A stretch of 64,000 nt of DNA from Prochilodus magdalenae (taxonomy: Eukaryota > Chordata > Actinopteri > Characiformes > Prochilodontidae). Each line of letters begins with the position of its first letter. The stretch's first letter is position 1. Below the pieces are notes generated by a model that made no database searches, was not told where the DNA came from, and saw only the letters and a program-made list of their open reading frames with translations. The position numbers and the translations under genes were made by a program. The stretch covers positions 12,501 through 76,500 of the forward strand of contig JAMWET010000784.1 in NCBI GenBank assembly GCA_024036415.1. Direction: 5' to 3'. Shown piece after piece: positions 40,081-54,200 of the stretch.

Positions 40081-42218
40081 TCACGACAACTGTTCACTGT
40101 CAAAAACGAAGTTAACAAGGTCCGTAACCGCTGTGAGGTCGTCATCGTCGTCGTCGTCCTCCTCCTCCTCGTCCTCCTCGTCTTCATCTTCGTCCTGAGC
40201 TGTAGGCCTTGGAGGAGCCAGGCCGTTGTGCCTTCCGTGAGCTGTCCCGCTGTTTCTGCCTGTGTGCTTTGGCAACAAACCCTCCGGACCTCTGGGGGGC
40301 GCCCTAGCAGCCAACTGGCTGAAGTCTGTAACCGTGCTGCCCCTCTTTCCGTGTGCGTTTCGCATCTGCCTTTGTTCCACCTCCTCCTCCTCCTCCTCCT
40401 CGTCCTCCTCGTCTGTTTCTATGCGGTTCAGCCTCTTTCGGACCGGCCGCTCTTCCTCGTCCGAGTCATCGCTTTCTCCTTCTTCGTCCATCTCCTCGCC
40501 CTCTTCCTCCTCTACTTCCTTATCCTCGTCCTCACTCGAACTCCTCTGTAGTTTCATATGTAGCTCTTTGTGCCTCTGTTTGGAGTCCTCTCTGGTCGAC
40601 TCCCTCTTTCTGGCCTTGGGCCTTCTCTCGGAATCCTCTTCCGGTTCAGAGTCCTTAGACAGGACGGATGCTGCAGAGGGGAAAAAAAAGATATATGCAA
40701 ATATGTTAGGCATAACCTGGGCAAAATATACAAATTGTGTTATTATTATACTATATATATATATATATATATATGCAGCACTGGAGAAATTTAAGAGATT
40801 TAGAAAATCACTAATGATCTCCAGAAGCCTGTTTTTAGAACCATGCTCGCTGTGCGTTTCACCCCAGCCACCGCTCGCCAGTCTCTCTGTAGGTCACCTG
40901 AGGTCATCTTACGGTGGGTAAAGGACATTGGAATGAGGTGGCGCTCATCACGGTCAGTAGAGAGTGGGTTTGGCCCTCTGCCAGTCTGTAGCTGTGTTGT
41001 CCTGTGTGTTTGCTGCTGGACCTTGTTCGTATGAACCAGACGCTCACTGTATCTGCCAGAAAAGCTAGAACCCAACCTCCTGTTCCTCACTGAGAACCTG
41101 CTGTACATCTGGAGATGCTGATTTAAGAAGAAACTGGAGTGGTCCCTTATGTATTTTCAGAGCTGTATATACAGCTGTATATATAATGTATACAGAGAGA
41201 CTGGCGAGCGGTGGCTGGGGTGAAATGCACAGCGAGCATGGTTCTAAAAACAGGCTTCTGGAGGTCATTAGTGATTTTCTAAATTAACTGAAACTTCAAA
41301 ACCAGAGGAACCGATCACTTTCAGGTGGGCTCTTAAATTTTTTCCAGTGCTGCATATATATACATATACACATACATGGTATTTTCTGGAGGTCATTAGT
41401 GATTTTCTAAATAAACAGATCTAATACAATATCTGATCTGGTATTTGGGAGACATGTCTCCAGTAGTGTAGAGAATCAAACAGAACTGAGGAATTTTGAT
41501 CCAACACAAACCCAGAACCTGCACAATGCAGAAAAACATGTATCTCCATTTTTGTTGATTTTTACTTTTATGTCTCATTTGATCACATGAGCTGCTGTTT
41601 ACACCGTGTGGATATTTCATGAAGAATGGACCAAAAGAAATGGCCCAAAGCTGCTTGGAAAGACGTCTGGTTCCATTGACTTCGATTCAAATTAAATGGG
41701 GTATTAGACCTCTCCTGTAAAGTTGCAATTTTGGAGATACCCGTTTTACTTTGGACAGCGCCAATATATATATATATATATATACACACACACTTATATG
41801 TAGTACAGTATATTGGTATACATGTAATTAGTTAAAACGCTCACGATCCCGAATCTTACTCGCCATCAGTTTACTGCCTTACGATCAGCTCTGTAAATGG
41901 TTTGACATTTATCAAAGCGTGACCTGAAAATCATACACAGTGATCATGTAACCGAACTAAACCTAGATTTGTAATGCTTCTATTATGTCTCTAAAGAAAC
42001 ACCATCACCATGGTAACACTGTACTGATAATATTTTGAGACAGTATTACAGATATACCGCTAGTCAAAACGTCTGCTGTGCTGAGAGCCTCGCTCGACAT
42101 AGTATGTACATTGTTGATACAGATACAAGTAAGCATGTTTCTACAAATAGAGAATAACTCCAGAAACTTCCATACGTACTACATACACAGAGAAGAAGAG
42201 TGACCAGTCGTCAGTGGC

Positions 42219-42251
<33 letters not shown>

Positions 42252-45200
42252 TGTACAATTTTAGATGGTGAAGATGTAAACATAGCCATTCAGAGGGACT
42301 TGGAGTAAAATGAAACTCACTGTTATCGCTCTTGCAAGAAACTCACCGAGTCAGAATTGTTCACAGTGGTGGTGAATGGAACCAGACATCCACCTCTACA
42401 AGCTCCCACACAGACGGTTATAGTTTGAAATGGTTATGCACTGTTATGATAGTTTTGTGACAGATTTTTATCTAATGTGTGCTGTTAAAGTGTAGACGCA
42501 CATCACCATTTCATAAACAGTGCTGGTTCGCTGGGGTAGTGAATTTGATGGTAAGTAAAAGGTCTGTGTTTGTGTGGTAGACATCATGCTTCCCAGGTTC
42601 CCTTCACCGCCACTGTAAAGAAGGATCCGAGTCTCTACATGCTAGAGTTAGACGTCTGGTTCCCATCACCACCACTGTGAACAGTTCTGACTCGACGGGT
42701 TTCTATAGAATAAATCATTTAGAAATTCTGTATTTCGAAATTTTGGGTAAAATTTCTGTTTCAACACTGAACAGCCAAATAAACACAATGAAAAAATGAA
42801 AGACCCCCACCCTACTGGACTGGGGGGGCTGCTATAGAGTATATGCACGCTAATGAAACCTCTATTAAACACATCAAGTCCAAGTTAGTTTGTAGAATAT
42901 ACTGGTATAAATATAATGGAATTAAAAATTATTGTTATTAATAATTATATTTGGCCTCAGTTTACTGCCTTACACACAGATCCGTAGATGATTTGATCTG
43001 GTGCACTAGTTAACTAGACCTAGTCTTGTAACGCAAGACGAGACCATGGCTTTGATCATGTTGCTTTGTTTGCTACATGAATACCCCTCCACATACATAA
43101 ATATATAAATACATATACCCTTCCATGGTAATACCGTGTCCTCTAATAACACCTGCAGTACTGACAGCTTCACCGAACAAAGATTCTTCCTACAGATTCA
43201 GAATAACTGTACGTAGAGCAGAAGAGTGACCCTCACTGTTGGAGCTGGACAGTCGGCGGCGGCGCGGATGACCAGCTTTCTGCTTGGATACTTTGTGTGA
43301 CCCTTCAGATTCGGAGGTTTCGCAGTAGTTGATGTGCGCATTCTGACTCCGCCGTGACCTCCGTCTCCTCATGTCTACATCGCTGTCACTGAACTCACTG
43401 GAGCCCTCTGTTTCTGCAAGAGGAACAGAAGAGGGCCTCGAAACAGGTTTCTGAACATTTGTCTGAATAATAATAATAATAAAAATAATAATAAGAGGAG
43501 GAATATTGATTTCTGCCAGTAGAAAAGTGATCTCCTATTTGCACTAGTGCTGTGAATGAGACTTAGAATTAAGAACCATTTGCCAGTTGGGTCTGTCTTC
43601 CACATTTGACCCATCCTTGTAGTGACACACTAGTAAACTAGGGGGCAGTAACCAAGGGAGCATTTAGGGTTTAGATGCCCTGCTTGGGTCCTGCTATGTC
43701 CTGATTATTCTCGAAACGGTGGCCTTCCGGTCAGAAGGCCGGTTCCCTAACCTCCAGCCCTGACTGAGGTGCCTCTTGGGTAATCTGCCCATTAAAACGG
43801 ATGTTCTTTTGTGTGATGACAATCAGTAAAGACACAACAGTGGTAGAGGAAGCCGGTACAAACCCATCTCCTCCTCCTCTGAATCCAGAAGCTCCTCCTC
43901 CTCTGAGGAGCCTCTCTGTCTTCTGGTTGATCGTCTTGTGCTTTTCTTGGTTTTCCGGTTCCTGCCGATCTTGGCCACCCTCCTGGCTGGAGGTAGACGG
44001 CCTGTGCCACTCACAGTGCTGCCCCAATCGCTCCCGTCCCACGAGCCAGCATCAGCATCACTGACTGCTTCATCCGCCGACACCACGAAATCCTCCTCCT
44101 CCATGCTGGAGAACAGAACATGCAGTAGCTTGATCACTGATTCGGCACATTGTTTAAACTAAATTGATCACTGACATAAGGGATGCATCGAAACGAACCA
44201 AACCTTTTGGCCGGAGCCGAAACCGGACAAAATTATGTTTTTACAGTTGCATAAATAAAATAGGCTAAATCCCAAACAGCAAGTGTTATGTTCTTTTTAA
44301 AATTTGATTTAAATTGGGCTAATGTTGTGGTCATTGGGTCCCCCTTGTGGTTGTTTTCTGAATTGCAATATTTTTTATTTTTATAATCTCTGATATTATT
44401 GGGTAAAGAGAGTCAGGTGATTCTGTTAGGTCAGCCATCTCATTTTCCTTAAGGTACCAGTGTTTTGCTGTGGTCTCAGCTGTTAGCTTCTTGCTTGTTT
44501 GTCTCTTGGACATCATTGCCTGTAAGTTCTATTTCATTATCCTGTTATACAGATTGTTGAGCACACTATGAGGGCAATGCTATATTTATGTTTACATACC
44601 GCAAACAGTGTTTTGATGGGCGCTCCTTTTGTATATTTCAGTTTTACAAGGTTATGACTTAAAGAAAACAGACAACAGTAAAGACTACAGCTTCTGCTTC
44701 TTCATGCTTTGTTCGCTACCTGTTGATTTGTGTATCGACACACACTGAGAGCAGGATAGCAAGTGGATGTGGGCAAAGATATGCCACTGCCGTCAGCACT
44801 GTCAGTCTGCCGTGAGCCACAATTGGCCCCCATATTTAAACATGCATTTGGCCCACCTGTTCCAAAAACAGATCTGGTCCACTTCCGGCACACATACAGC
44901 AGATATGCCTACTTTTGACTGCTCCGTGGCCCTAATCTGGCACGTATGTGGCCCGCATAATAATAATTATATAATTATTATATATTATAATAATTATTAT
45001 TATTATTTATTGTTAATAATTATTTATTGTTTATTGGCAGGCATATAAAGTGACTGTGCTCATCTTCAAATAAAAATAATCTTATCTGTAGAGCAATAAA
45101 TAAAAATATCTGTAATTAAAAAAAAAAAAAGGTCACTGGTCACCATTATCTGAAGTCTTGCAGAGACTATATTCTTGTATATACACTTGTAATATTAATA

Positions 45201-48200
45201 AAGACTTGCCAAGTAGACTCTAAAAGGCTCTAAAATCCATTAAAGGGCCCATTTCCTACAATCAAACACAGTATGTGGTCCCTTATTCCAGTGCCATGGG
45301 CCCTTTAATGTGCTGCTAATGTACTGCTTTGATGTAAAAGCCCCCAAAATCTGGCCAAAAGTAAACACACCCGAAGACCGACCTGTCACTAAGCTGAAAC
45401 TCATCCTCGGTCTCCTCGTCCTCCAGAGTGCTGTCGCTGTCCAGGTCGTTTAGTCGCCGGCGGCGTTTCCTCTTGCGAGGGGCAGGGGCTTTAGCAGGCC
45501 GTCGGTTCTCCTTGTCCCCCTCTTTCTCCTTCTGGCCTGTGATGGTGGCCATATCCTTTCCATGCGCCACAGCTACAGGGGGCCGTGTAGAAAACATGGT
45601 TACTTATTCCACAGAGCATACAACAAACGCTAATCCCAATATATGGACATATATGATTTGGGATATGACACCCGTATGAGACTGAGAGCTCCAGGAGTGT
45701 CGCATTTAACAAACACGATGATGTAATTGAACTGTATCGGCTAAGCTTGTCATGAAACGTAGCAGGTCAGTCAGTGTTCTGTAAAGCGGAACTACTACGC
45801 TGATTATAATCAGTTGTTTGAAATGCTGAGTTCGACAGACCCTTATGAGGATTAGTGGGGGTGAATGGAACCAGGCAGACCTCTACAAACTCCCTCACAG
45901 AAAGTTATTACATGAAATGATGATGAATAATTTTTGTTTTTATGATATTATTAACAAAGATCTGGCCCAAAAGTTTTTTCAAACCCAGTGAGGATGTAGG
46001 GGTAGATGCAAGGAACTCTGGGACACACTAAAGTCCCCAAAGGAAATCTAAAATTACATAAAATGGCTAACTTACGTTCTCAAAATCACCAGCATTATGG
46101 ATGAGTCATCAGGCCACTGAACAGCCACTAGTGCTGCTGCATTGGTAAATGGACCTGGTCCAGCACATCTCACCAAAATCATCACAACGATGGTCTCCAT
46201 GGACAATCATTACTCTGCACTTTACATTAGCATATTATACTTGCACTACTGTTCCATCCATCCTGTATATTTGTAGTGTATATACATATACAGGGGTTGG
46301 ACAATGAAACTGAAACACCTGGTTTTAGACCACAGTCATTTATTAGTATGGTGTAGGGCCTCCTTTTGCGGCCAATACAGCGTCAGTTGGTCTTGGGAAT
46401 GACATATACTGCGTCCTGCACAGTGGTCAGAGGGAGTTTAAGCCATTCTTCTTGCAGGATAGTGGCCAGGTCACTACGTGATGCTGGTGGAGGTTCGTCC
46501 TTCTTGGTGGTATGCTGACATTACCCTGGATACCGTGGCTCTTGATACATCACAAAGACTTGCTGTCTTGGTCACAGATGTGCCAGCAAGACGTGCACCA
46601 ACAGTCTGTCCTCTTTTGAACTCTGGTATGTCCCATAATGTTGTGTGCATTGCAGTATTTTGAGCAGAACTGTGCTCTTACCTGCTAACTGAACCTTCAC
46701 ACTCTGCTCTTACTGGTGCAATGTGCAGTTAATGAAGATTGGCCACCAGGCTGGTCCAATTTAGCCATGAGACCTCCCACACTAAAATGACAGGTGTTTC
46801 AGTTTCATTGTCCAACCCCTGTATATATCTCAATATTCTATGCCCTGTATATACCCTGCATCTCTCATCTACCTCAGCCTTATAGGGCTATATGGAAATG
46901 TGTACATCTGCATATATCATAGTTTTTATTAATAACTTTATATTACTGTTATATAAAACTGTATATTAGTATAAACTGAGATTTTAGTGTTTAGTATTGT
47001 ATATATTTATGGTCTAATCTATATTTTTTGTATTTAAGTCTGTAAGGGACTATGCACCTAAATTTTTCACTCACCTTCACACCTGTGAAGATGTGACGTG
47101 ACAATATAAGTAATTTGATTTAATTTGGATGTATTACGTCTATATTTGTGTTTTAGACGTGGTGACCTCTGGGTACTGTCACCACCCCAGTAATCTGAGT
47201 GTCTACAATCCACCATTTCACACCGAACCCACTCTGAATAGAACCGAATCATGTAGCACTTCTGAGAAATCTGATACGGACCACGACATACTCGGAAAAG
47301 CATACTGTGACATAAAGTACCAAAACAGTAAGAAATACGGTCAGACTGCTTAGCAGTATACTACACACTATAACAGACAGACCATTAAAGAAGGCTTCCC
47401 ACCTCCTCCCTCTGAACTCTGTATATCCTCCTCTATTGCTTCGTCGATGGCTTCGTCAAAGTCATCAAACCTGCCAGATTAAAACCGCTGTTAATAAAAC
47501 AACGTCAGGCGACAGAAAACTCGAACATGCGTATGCCGGAAGCATGTAGAGCACCTGTAACTGATAGACTTCCTCTTCCTCGTTGATCTCCTCTCCAGGT
47601 TCTTGTTCTTCTTTGCATCCTTCTTTTTCTCTGGCTTTTTATCCTCTGCATCAGCATCCTGAGAGGAACAGATGTGAACTTAGAAACCAGATGATTTCCC
47701 AGCGATAATAAATATAATTTAACATGAATACCGTGAAATATTACAAGTTCTTTATGGAGTTATGGACATTCAGGTTAGGGAAACACCGGTTTCGGTGCTA
47801 GCTTTATTTTTGGAGAATTAATCCTCTAATCTTCTCCACAAGGGGGTGCTAGCAGCACTATGAACATGTCTAAACAGATAAGCCATAACATTAATATCAC
47901 CTCTATGACATCACTGTCTATTGTATCAGCTCCTCTGATCATACAGGACACTCTGTAGGTGTACAGGTCCAGACAGTAGTCCATCTGTTTCTCTGTATAC
48001 TGTATTACCCTGTTCTTCAATGGTCAGGACCCCCACAGGACCACCACAGAGCACTTTCAGCACCGCAGTGACACTGGCGTGGTGGTTGTGTGTTAGTTTG
48101 TGTGTAGGTGGATCAGACACTGTTGTCCACCGACCAAAACTCTCCAGGCAACAGCGTCTAGATAGTTTTGGTTGGTGGACGATTCTCAGTCCAGCAGTGA

Positions 48201-51200
48201 CACTGAGGTGTCCAGCAGCACTGCTGTGTCTGATCCACTCACACCAGCACCACCCACACTAACACCACCGCCACGTCAGTGTCACTGCAGTGCTGTGAAT
48301 GATCTACCACCCACATCATACCTGCTCTGTGGTGGTCCTGTGGGGGCCCTGACCATTGAAAAACAGGGTAGTACAGTATACAGAGAAACAGATGGACTAC
48401 AGTCTGGACCTGTACACCTACAGAGTGTCCTGTATGGTCAGTGGAGCTGATGAAATAAATGGACTTACTGGATTGGGTATGATGTTCTCAACACTGATGC
48501 CCACATATACCAGACGTTCACGCCTACAGATAAACACATGAGAGAAAACGTTTAGGTTCCATACCAAAGCATCCCCATCTATCCACACGTTTATCTACTC
48601 ACTCACTCACTCACTCACTCACTCACTCACTCACTCACTCACGCGAGTGGTGTGAATGGACAGTGTGGTCAATCTGTACCTTCTCTCAGCTCGTTCTCGT
48701 TTCTTCAGAGCTGTATCCAAATTTAGCAGCTGCTCCTCCAGCTTCTCACAGAGCAGCTTCTAAATAAGACAAAACCAGCCAAACATGAGACTGTACTTCC
48801 ACCCACCTTCAGAAACTACAATCTACAAGGATCACAGACTTACATGCTGACACGGCGGACAGAACCATTCGCCGTCAGGGATGATCATCAGAGGAGGCCT
48901 CAGGCAGGCGGTGTGGTAGCCGCTGTCACACAGGTCACATAGAAGAATCTGGAAAAGAAACACGTTTACACCAAACTACACTTACACTAAACCCTAACCC
49001 CTACATTTACACTAAACCCCCTAACCCCCACATTTACACTAAACCCCCTAACCCCCACATTTACACTAAACCCTAACCCCTTCATTCACACTAAACCCCT
49101 AACCCCTACATTTACACTAAACCCCTAACCCCCACATTTACACTAAACCCCTAACCCCTACATTTACACTAAACCCTAACCCCTACATTTACACTAAACC
49201 CTAAACCCTACATTTACACTAAACCCCCTAACCCCTACATTTACACTAAACCCCTAACCCCTACATTTACACTAAACCCCTAACCCCCACATTTACACTA
49301 AACCCCCTAACCCCTACATTTACACTAAACCCCCTAACCCCTACATTTACACTAAACCCCCTAACCCCTACATTTACACTAAACCCCCTAACCCCTACAT
49401 TTACACTAAACCCCTAACCCCTACATTTACACTAAACCCCCTAACCCCTACATTTACACTAAACCCCCTAACCCCTACATTTACACTAAACCCCTAACCC
49501 CTACATTTACACTAAACCCCTAACCCCTACATTTACACTAAACCCTAACCCCTACATTTACACTAAACCCCCTAACCCCTACATTTACACTAAACCCCTA
49601 ACCCCTACATTTACACTACACGACGTATGACGTTATTTTACACTAACCCCCTAACCCCTACATTTACACTAAACCCTAACCCCTACATTTACACTAAACC
49701 CCTAACCCCGACACTTACACTAAACCTCCTAACCCCTACATTTACACTAAACCTCCTAACCCCTACATTTACACTAAACCCTAACCCCTACATTTACACT
49801 AAACCTCCTAACCCCTACATTTACACTAAACCCCTAACCCCTACATTTACACTAAACCTCCTAACCCCTACATTTACACTAAACCCCTAACCCCTACATT
49901 TACACTAAACCCCTAACCCCTACATTTACACTAAATCCCTAACCCTTACATTTACACTAAACCCCTAAACCCTACATTTACACTAAACCCCTAACCCCTA
50001 CATTTACACTAACCCCTTAACCCCTACATTTACACTAAACCCCTAACCCCTACATTTACACTAAACCCTAACCCCAACATTAACACTAAACCCCTAACCC
50101 CTACATTTATACTAAACCCCTAACTCCTACATTTACACGAACCCCCTAACCCCTACATTTACACTAAATCCCTAACCCCTACATTTACACTAAACCCTAA
50201 CCCCAACATTAACACTAAACCCCTAACCCCTACATTTACACTAAACCCCTAACCTCTACATTTACACGAACCCCCTAACCCCTACATTTACACTAAATCC
50301 CTAACCCCTACATTTACACTAAACCCCTAACCCCTACATTCACACTAAACCCCTAACCCCTACATTTACACTAAACCCCTAACCCCTACATTTACACTAA
50401 ACCCCTAACCTCTACATTTACACTAAACCCTAACCCCTACATTTACACTAAACCCTACATTTACACTAACCCCCTAACCCCTACATTTACACTAACCCCT
50501 AACCCCTTACATTTACACTAAACCCCTAACCCCTACATTTACACTAGACCCTAACCCCTACATTTACACTAAACCCCTAACCCCTACATTTACACTAAAC
50601 CCCCTAACCCCTACATTTACACTAAACCCCCAACCCCTACATTTACACTAAACCCCTAACCCCTACATTTACACTAAATCCCTAACCCCTACATTTACAC
50701 TAAACCCCTAAGCTCTTCATTCACACTATAACCCTAACCCCTACATTTACACTAACCCCCTAACCCCTACATTTACACTAAACCCCCTAACCCCTACATT
50801 TACACAAAAACCCCCTAACCCCTACATTTACACTAAACCCCCTAACCCCTACATTTACACTAAACCCCCTAACCCCTACATTTACACTAAACCCCTAACC
50901 CCTTCATTCACACTATAACCCTAACCCCTACATTTACACTAAACCCCCTAACCCCTAAATTTACACTAACCCCCTAACCCCTACATTTACACTAAACCCC
51001 CTAACCCCTACATTTACACTAACCCCCTAACCCCTACATTTACACTAACCCATTATTTAAGTCTATTTTTTTCTGGTGTGGGTTTCCTTCAGGTGCTCTG
51101 GTCTCTGACATGTCAGGTAAAAGGGTGATGCTAAATTGGCCCCTAGATGGGAGTGTGTGAGTGAGAGTCTGCCCAGTGATGGACTGGTGAGCTGCCCAGG

Positions 51201-54200
51201 GTTTTCTGCTTCCCGCCCAATGGGCATCGCGATGGGCTCAGAAGATGCATGAATGTATTATACATAAACAGAACAGCTACCTGTAAGCAAGGCCAGAGAC
51301 TGAGGGATGGACGGCTTTGTGTCTCACCAGTTCAGGGTGGTTGGGCAGTCCACAGTGCTTACAGGCATCTTCAGGTGGGGCCTCTTCTGAGTGCTCCGAT
51401 TCTGACTCCTCCTCTTTCTCCTCCTCCCTCTCAGACTTGTCCTCACACACCACATCAGCCTGTAGTGCCTCCTCCATCTTAATGTGTTTCTTCGGACGTG
51501 TTTTTGACCAGCGTGGCCGCCGGTGCCGGCGTTTACCCTGGAACACATAGATACAGCTCTGGAAATAAATCAGAGCCCACTCCAGTCTCTTCTTAAATCA
51601 GCATCTCCACATGTACAGCAGGTTCTCAGTGAGGAACCGAAGGTTGGGTTCTAGCTTTACTGGCAGATACAGTGAGCGTCTGGTTCATAAGAACAAGGTC
51701 CAGCAGCAAACACACAGGACAACACAGCTACAGACTGGCAGAGGGCCAAACCCACTCTCTACTGACCGCGATGAGGGCCACCTCATTCCAATGTCCCTTA
51801 CCCACCGTAAGATGACCTCAAGTGACCTACAGTGAGACTGGCGAGCGGTGGCTGGGGTAAAACGCACAGCGAGCATGGTTCTAGAAACAGGCTTCTGGAG
51901 GTCATTAGTGATTTTCTAAATACACAGATCTAATACAATATCTGATCTGGAGTTTGGGAGACATGGTTCCAGTAGTGTAGAGAATCAAACAGAACCAACA
52001 CAAACCCAGAACCTGCACACCTAGAGACACTGATCAGGTACAGGTGGTTTCCAGAGCTGTATATGGCAAATGTTACATAATAACATACAACCAGTGATTT
52101 ACTTACGCAGATGTCTGACCTCGATTTGATCATTACAGTTCAATTATGACTCACGAATGTGCCTGAAATCTATTATCACAATACAGAAAACTATTTTCAT
52201 AATGCATTAAGCTTTTTATGTCCAATTATCTGCCAATTCAGCCGCTGCTATATCTAAACCACTAGCCAGACCCCACTTTCAAGCGATGGGGAGACAAGAC
52301 AATTCTTCCCGCCCACACAGTAGGACCCTCCTGAACTCTTGGCAGTCTCCCAGTTCTAAGCAGTGGGCTGCTCAGAAGCGCTCCCTCGTCAGTGACTATT
52401 ACTAGACCTGATTCTAATCGATTCTAACACTCCAAAATCAATGCAGTTGAATCACCACCTTTAGATCAATACATGCAACACATAAACACACTCAAGCACC
52501 ACTAAATGATACGACTCCACTGACTTCTCAAAACTGCACTTAAAAGTAATTCAGAGTGGACTGATGTTAAACGGTCCACTGCAGTGTCCTTTTCTAACCT
52601 CACAGTGGTGGTGATGGGAACCAGGGGTCACCTTGGTCTACGACACAAGTATAGCCATACTATGAGAACCTACACGTGTCTCCTGAGCTTTTGTATGCGA
52701 TGCTGGAGCCGGTACAATACTGGCAGATCTAAAAGGCACCCCAGCATTTTAGGGACTTCTGTGAGGGAGCTGTGAGGCAGCAAATGTCTGGTTCCCATCA
52801 CCATGACTTGGTGTAGCACAGCCTAGTCACCCAGACCGGGATTCAAACCCCAGTCTCCCACATGTGGTGGGGGCTCTCTGGCAGGCAGTGGTGTTATCCG
52901 CTGAGCTACACCGACCACTAGTCTGAGTATACGAATGTTAACTCTATAAATTTCAAAGTTAAAAATGTTTTGTGCGGTTACCCTCGCAGACTTGGTTGGT
53001 CCATCCTTGTGGAGGTCCTTCCTGGGCAGTGCTTTTTCCTCCTCGTGTCTTCTGTGCTCCTCCACCTCCCGTGCCGCAGGGGCCGCTGGCTGTTTCCTCT
53101 CATGCTTCCTGTCCTGAATCTCTGCCAGTTTCGGACTAGGCTTGCAGATTCTAGCTGACCTCCGGAGTGACCGCCTGTTCCCAGCCTGGGAGTCCTCCCT
53201 TTCTCTCTCCAGCTGGAGCTCGGTAGTTCGCCTGTGCAGGGGGATTTTGATCTTCAGGCGGATGCCCTCTTTCTGGAGCTCCGACGACACCTCCTCGTCG
53301 TCCTTGTTAGCTGCTCCGTCGCGGTGGACCCTGTTTGGGGTCTCGCCTGACTGAACTTTGGCCTTAGCCTTCAGTGACCTTCGTTTTCTGGAGCTTTTAT
53401 GTCCCTTGCCTTCATTTTCTCCCATGGCTTTATGGCTACTCGTCATACTGGCGTTGCCTCCATCCGTTAGCGTTGTGGTTTTAGCCTTCGTTCTTTCCGA
53501 AGACAGCTCCTCTGGACCCTTCCCCACATTTTCGACAGACGACGTGACCGTTTCCTGAAAATCCTGTCCTTGAGGCGAGCTCTGTTTAACTGAGTTAGAT
53601 GTTATGACAGACTTCACCTCATTACTGTCCCTTTGACCATCCTTTGGCTTCCCCATCACTGGTGACCACGTGGCACCGTCCACCACAGATGCCTTTCTAT
53701 GAGCTGTCTCTTCACTCTCTCCATGCTCAAGCTTACACGTCCTGTCTTCACAGATACTGGTATTTTCAGCAACGAGGCTGGCTTTTCTTACAAGAACAGA
53801 CTGCCTCATGTTCTCTGGTGTCACCTCGGCCTTGAACATCTTTCCATCTCCGTTCAGGCCGTTCGTTGGAGTGGCATCAGGCTCAGGAAATGCCCGCTTC
53901 CTCTCAATCGGGCCCATGATCACTCCGATACCCACGTACTGTTCCCTTACTGTGTTTTTGTTCACTTCAGCAGGCATCAGTTTCTCACTGACTCCTTCGC
54001 TAGCTGCTTTCTGCACGCTGTCCGCGGCTACGCTAGGCGCCACAGGATGCTGATCTTTCAGCGCCAACACTGCGGGGTTGCGAACGATTATGCCCCCGAT
54101 GCTGACGCTGCCGTTGTTGCTGATGTTATTGTTGTTGTGGTTGATGTTGCCGTAATGGCTGCTGTCGTAGTTGTCGCTCCGTTTCAGCTCCCTCTTCTTC

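Noticed and set aside
40228..40921. Ser/Leu-rich + strand frames of 101-219 codons
   Set aside because: Antisense of the acidic rsf1 exon 16 (GAG/GAC runs read as CTC/GTC).
48967..51058. Interstitial telomere (CCCTAA)n
   Set aside because: The unit is 26-27 bp with a constant CATTTACACTAAA part; only CTAACCCC resembles telomeric DNA, so it is a minisatellite, not a telomere fusion scar.
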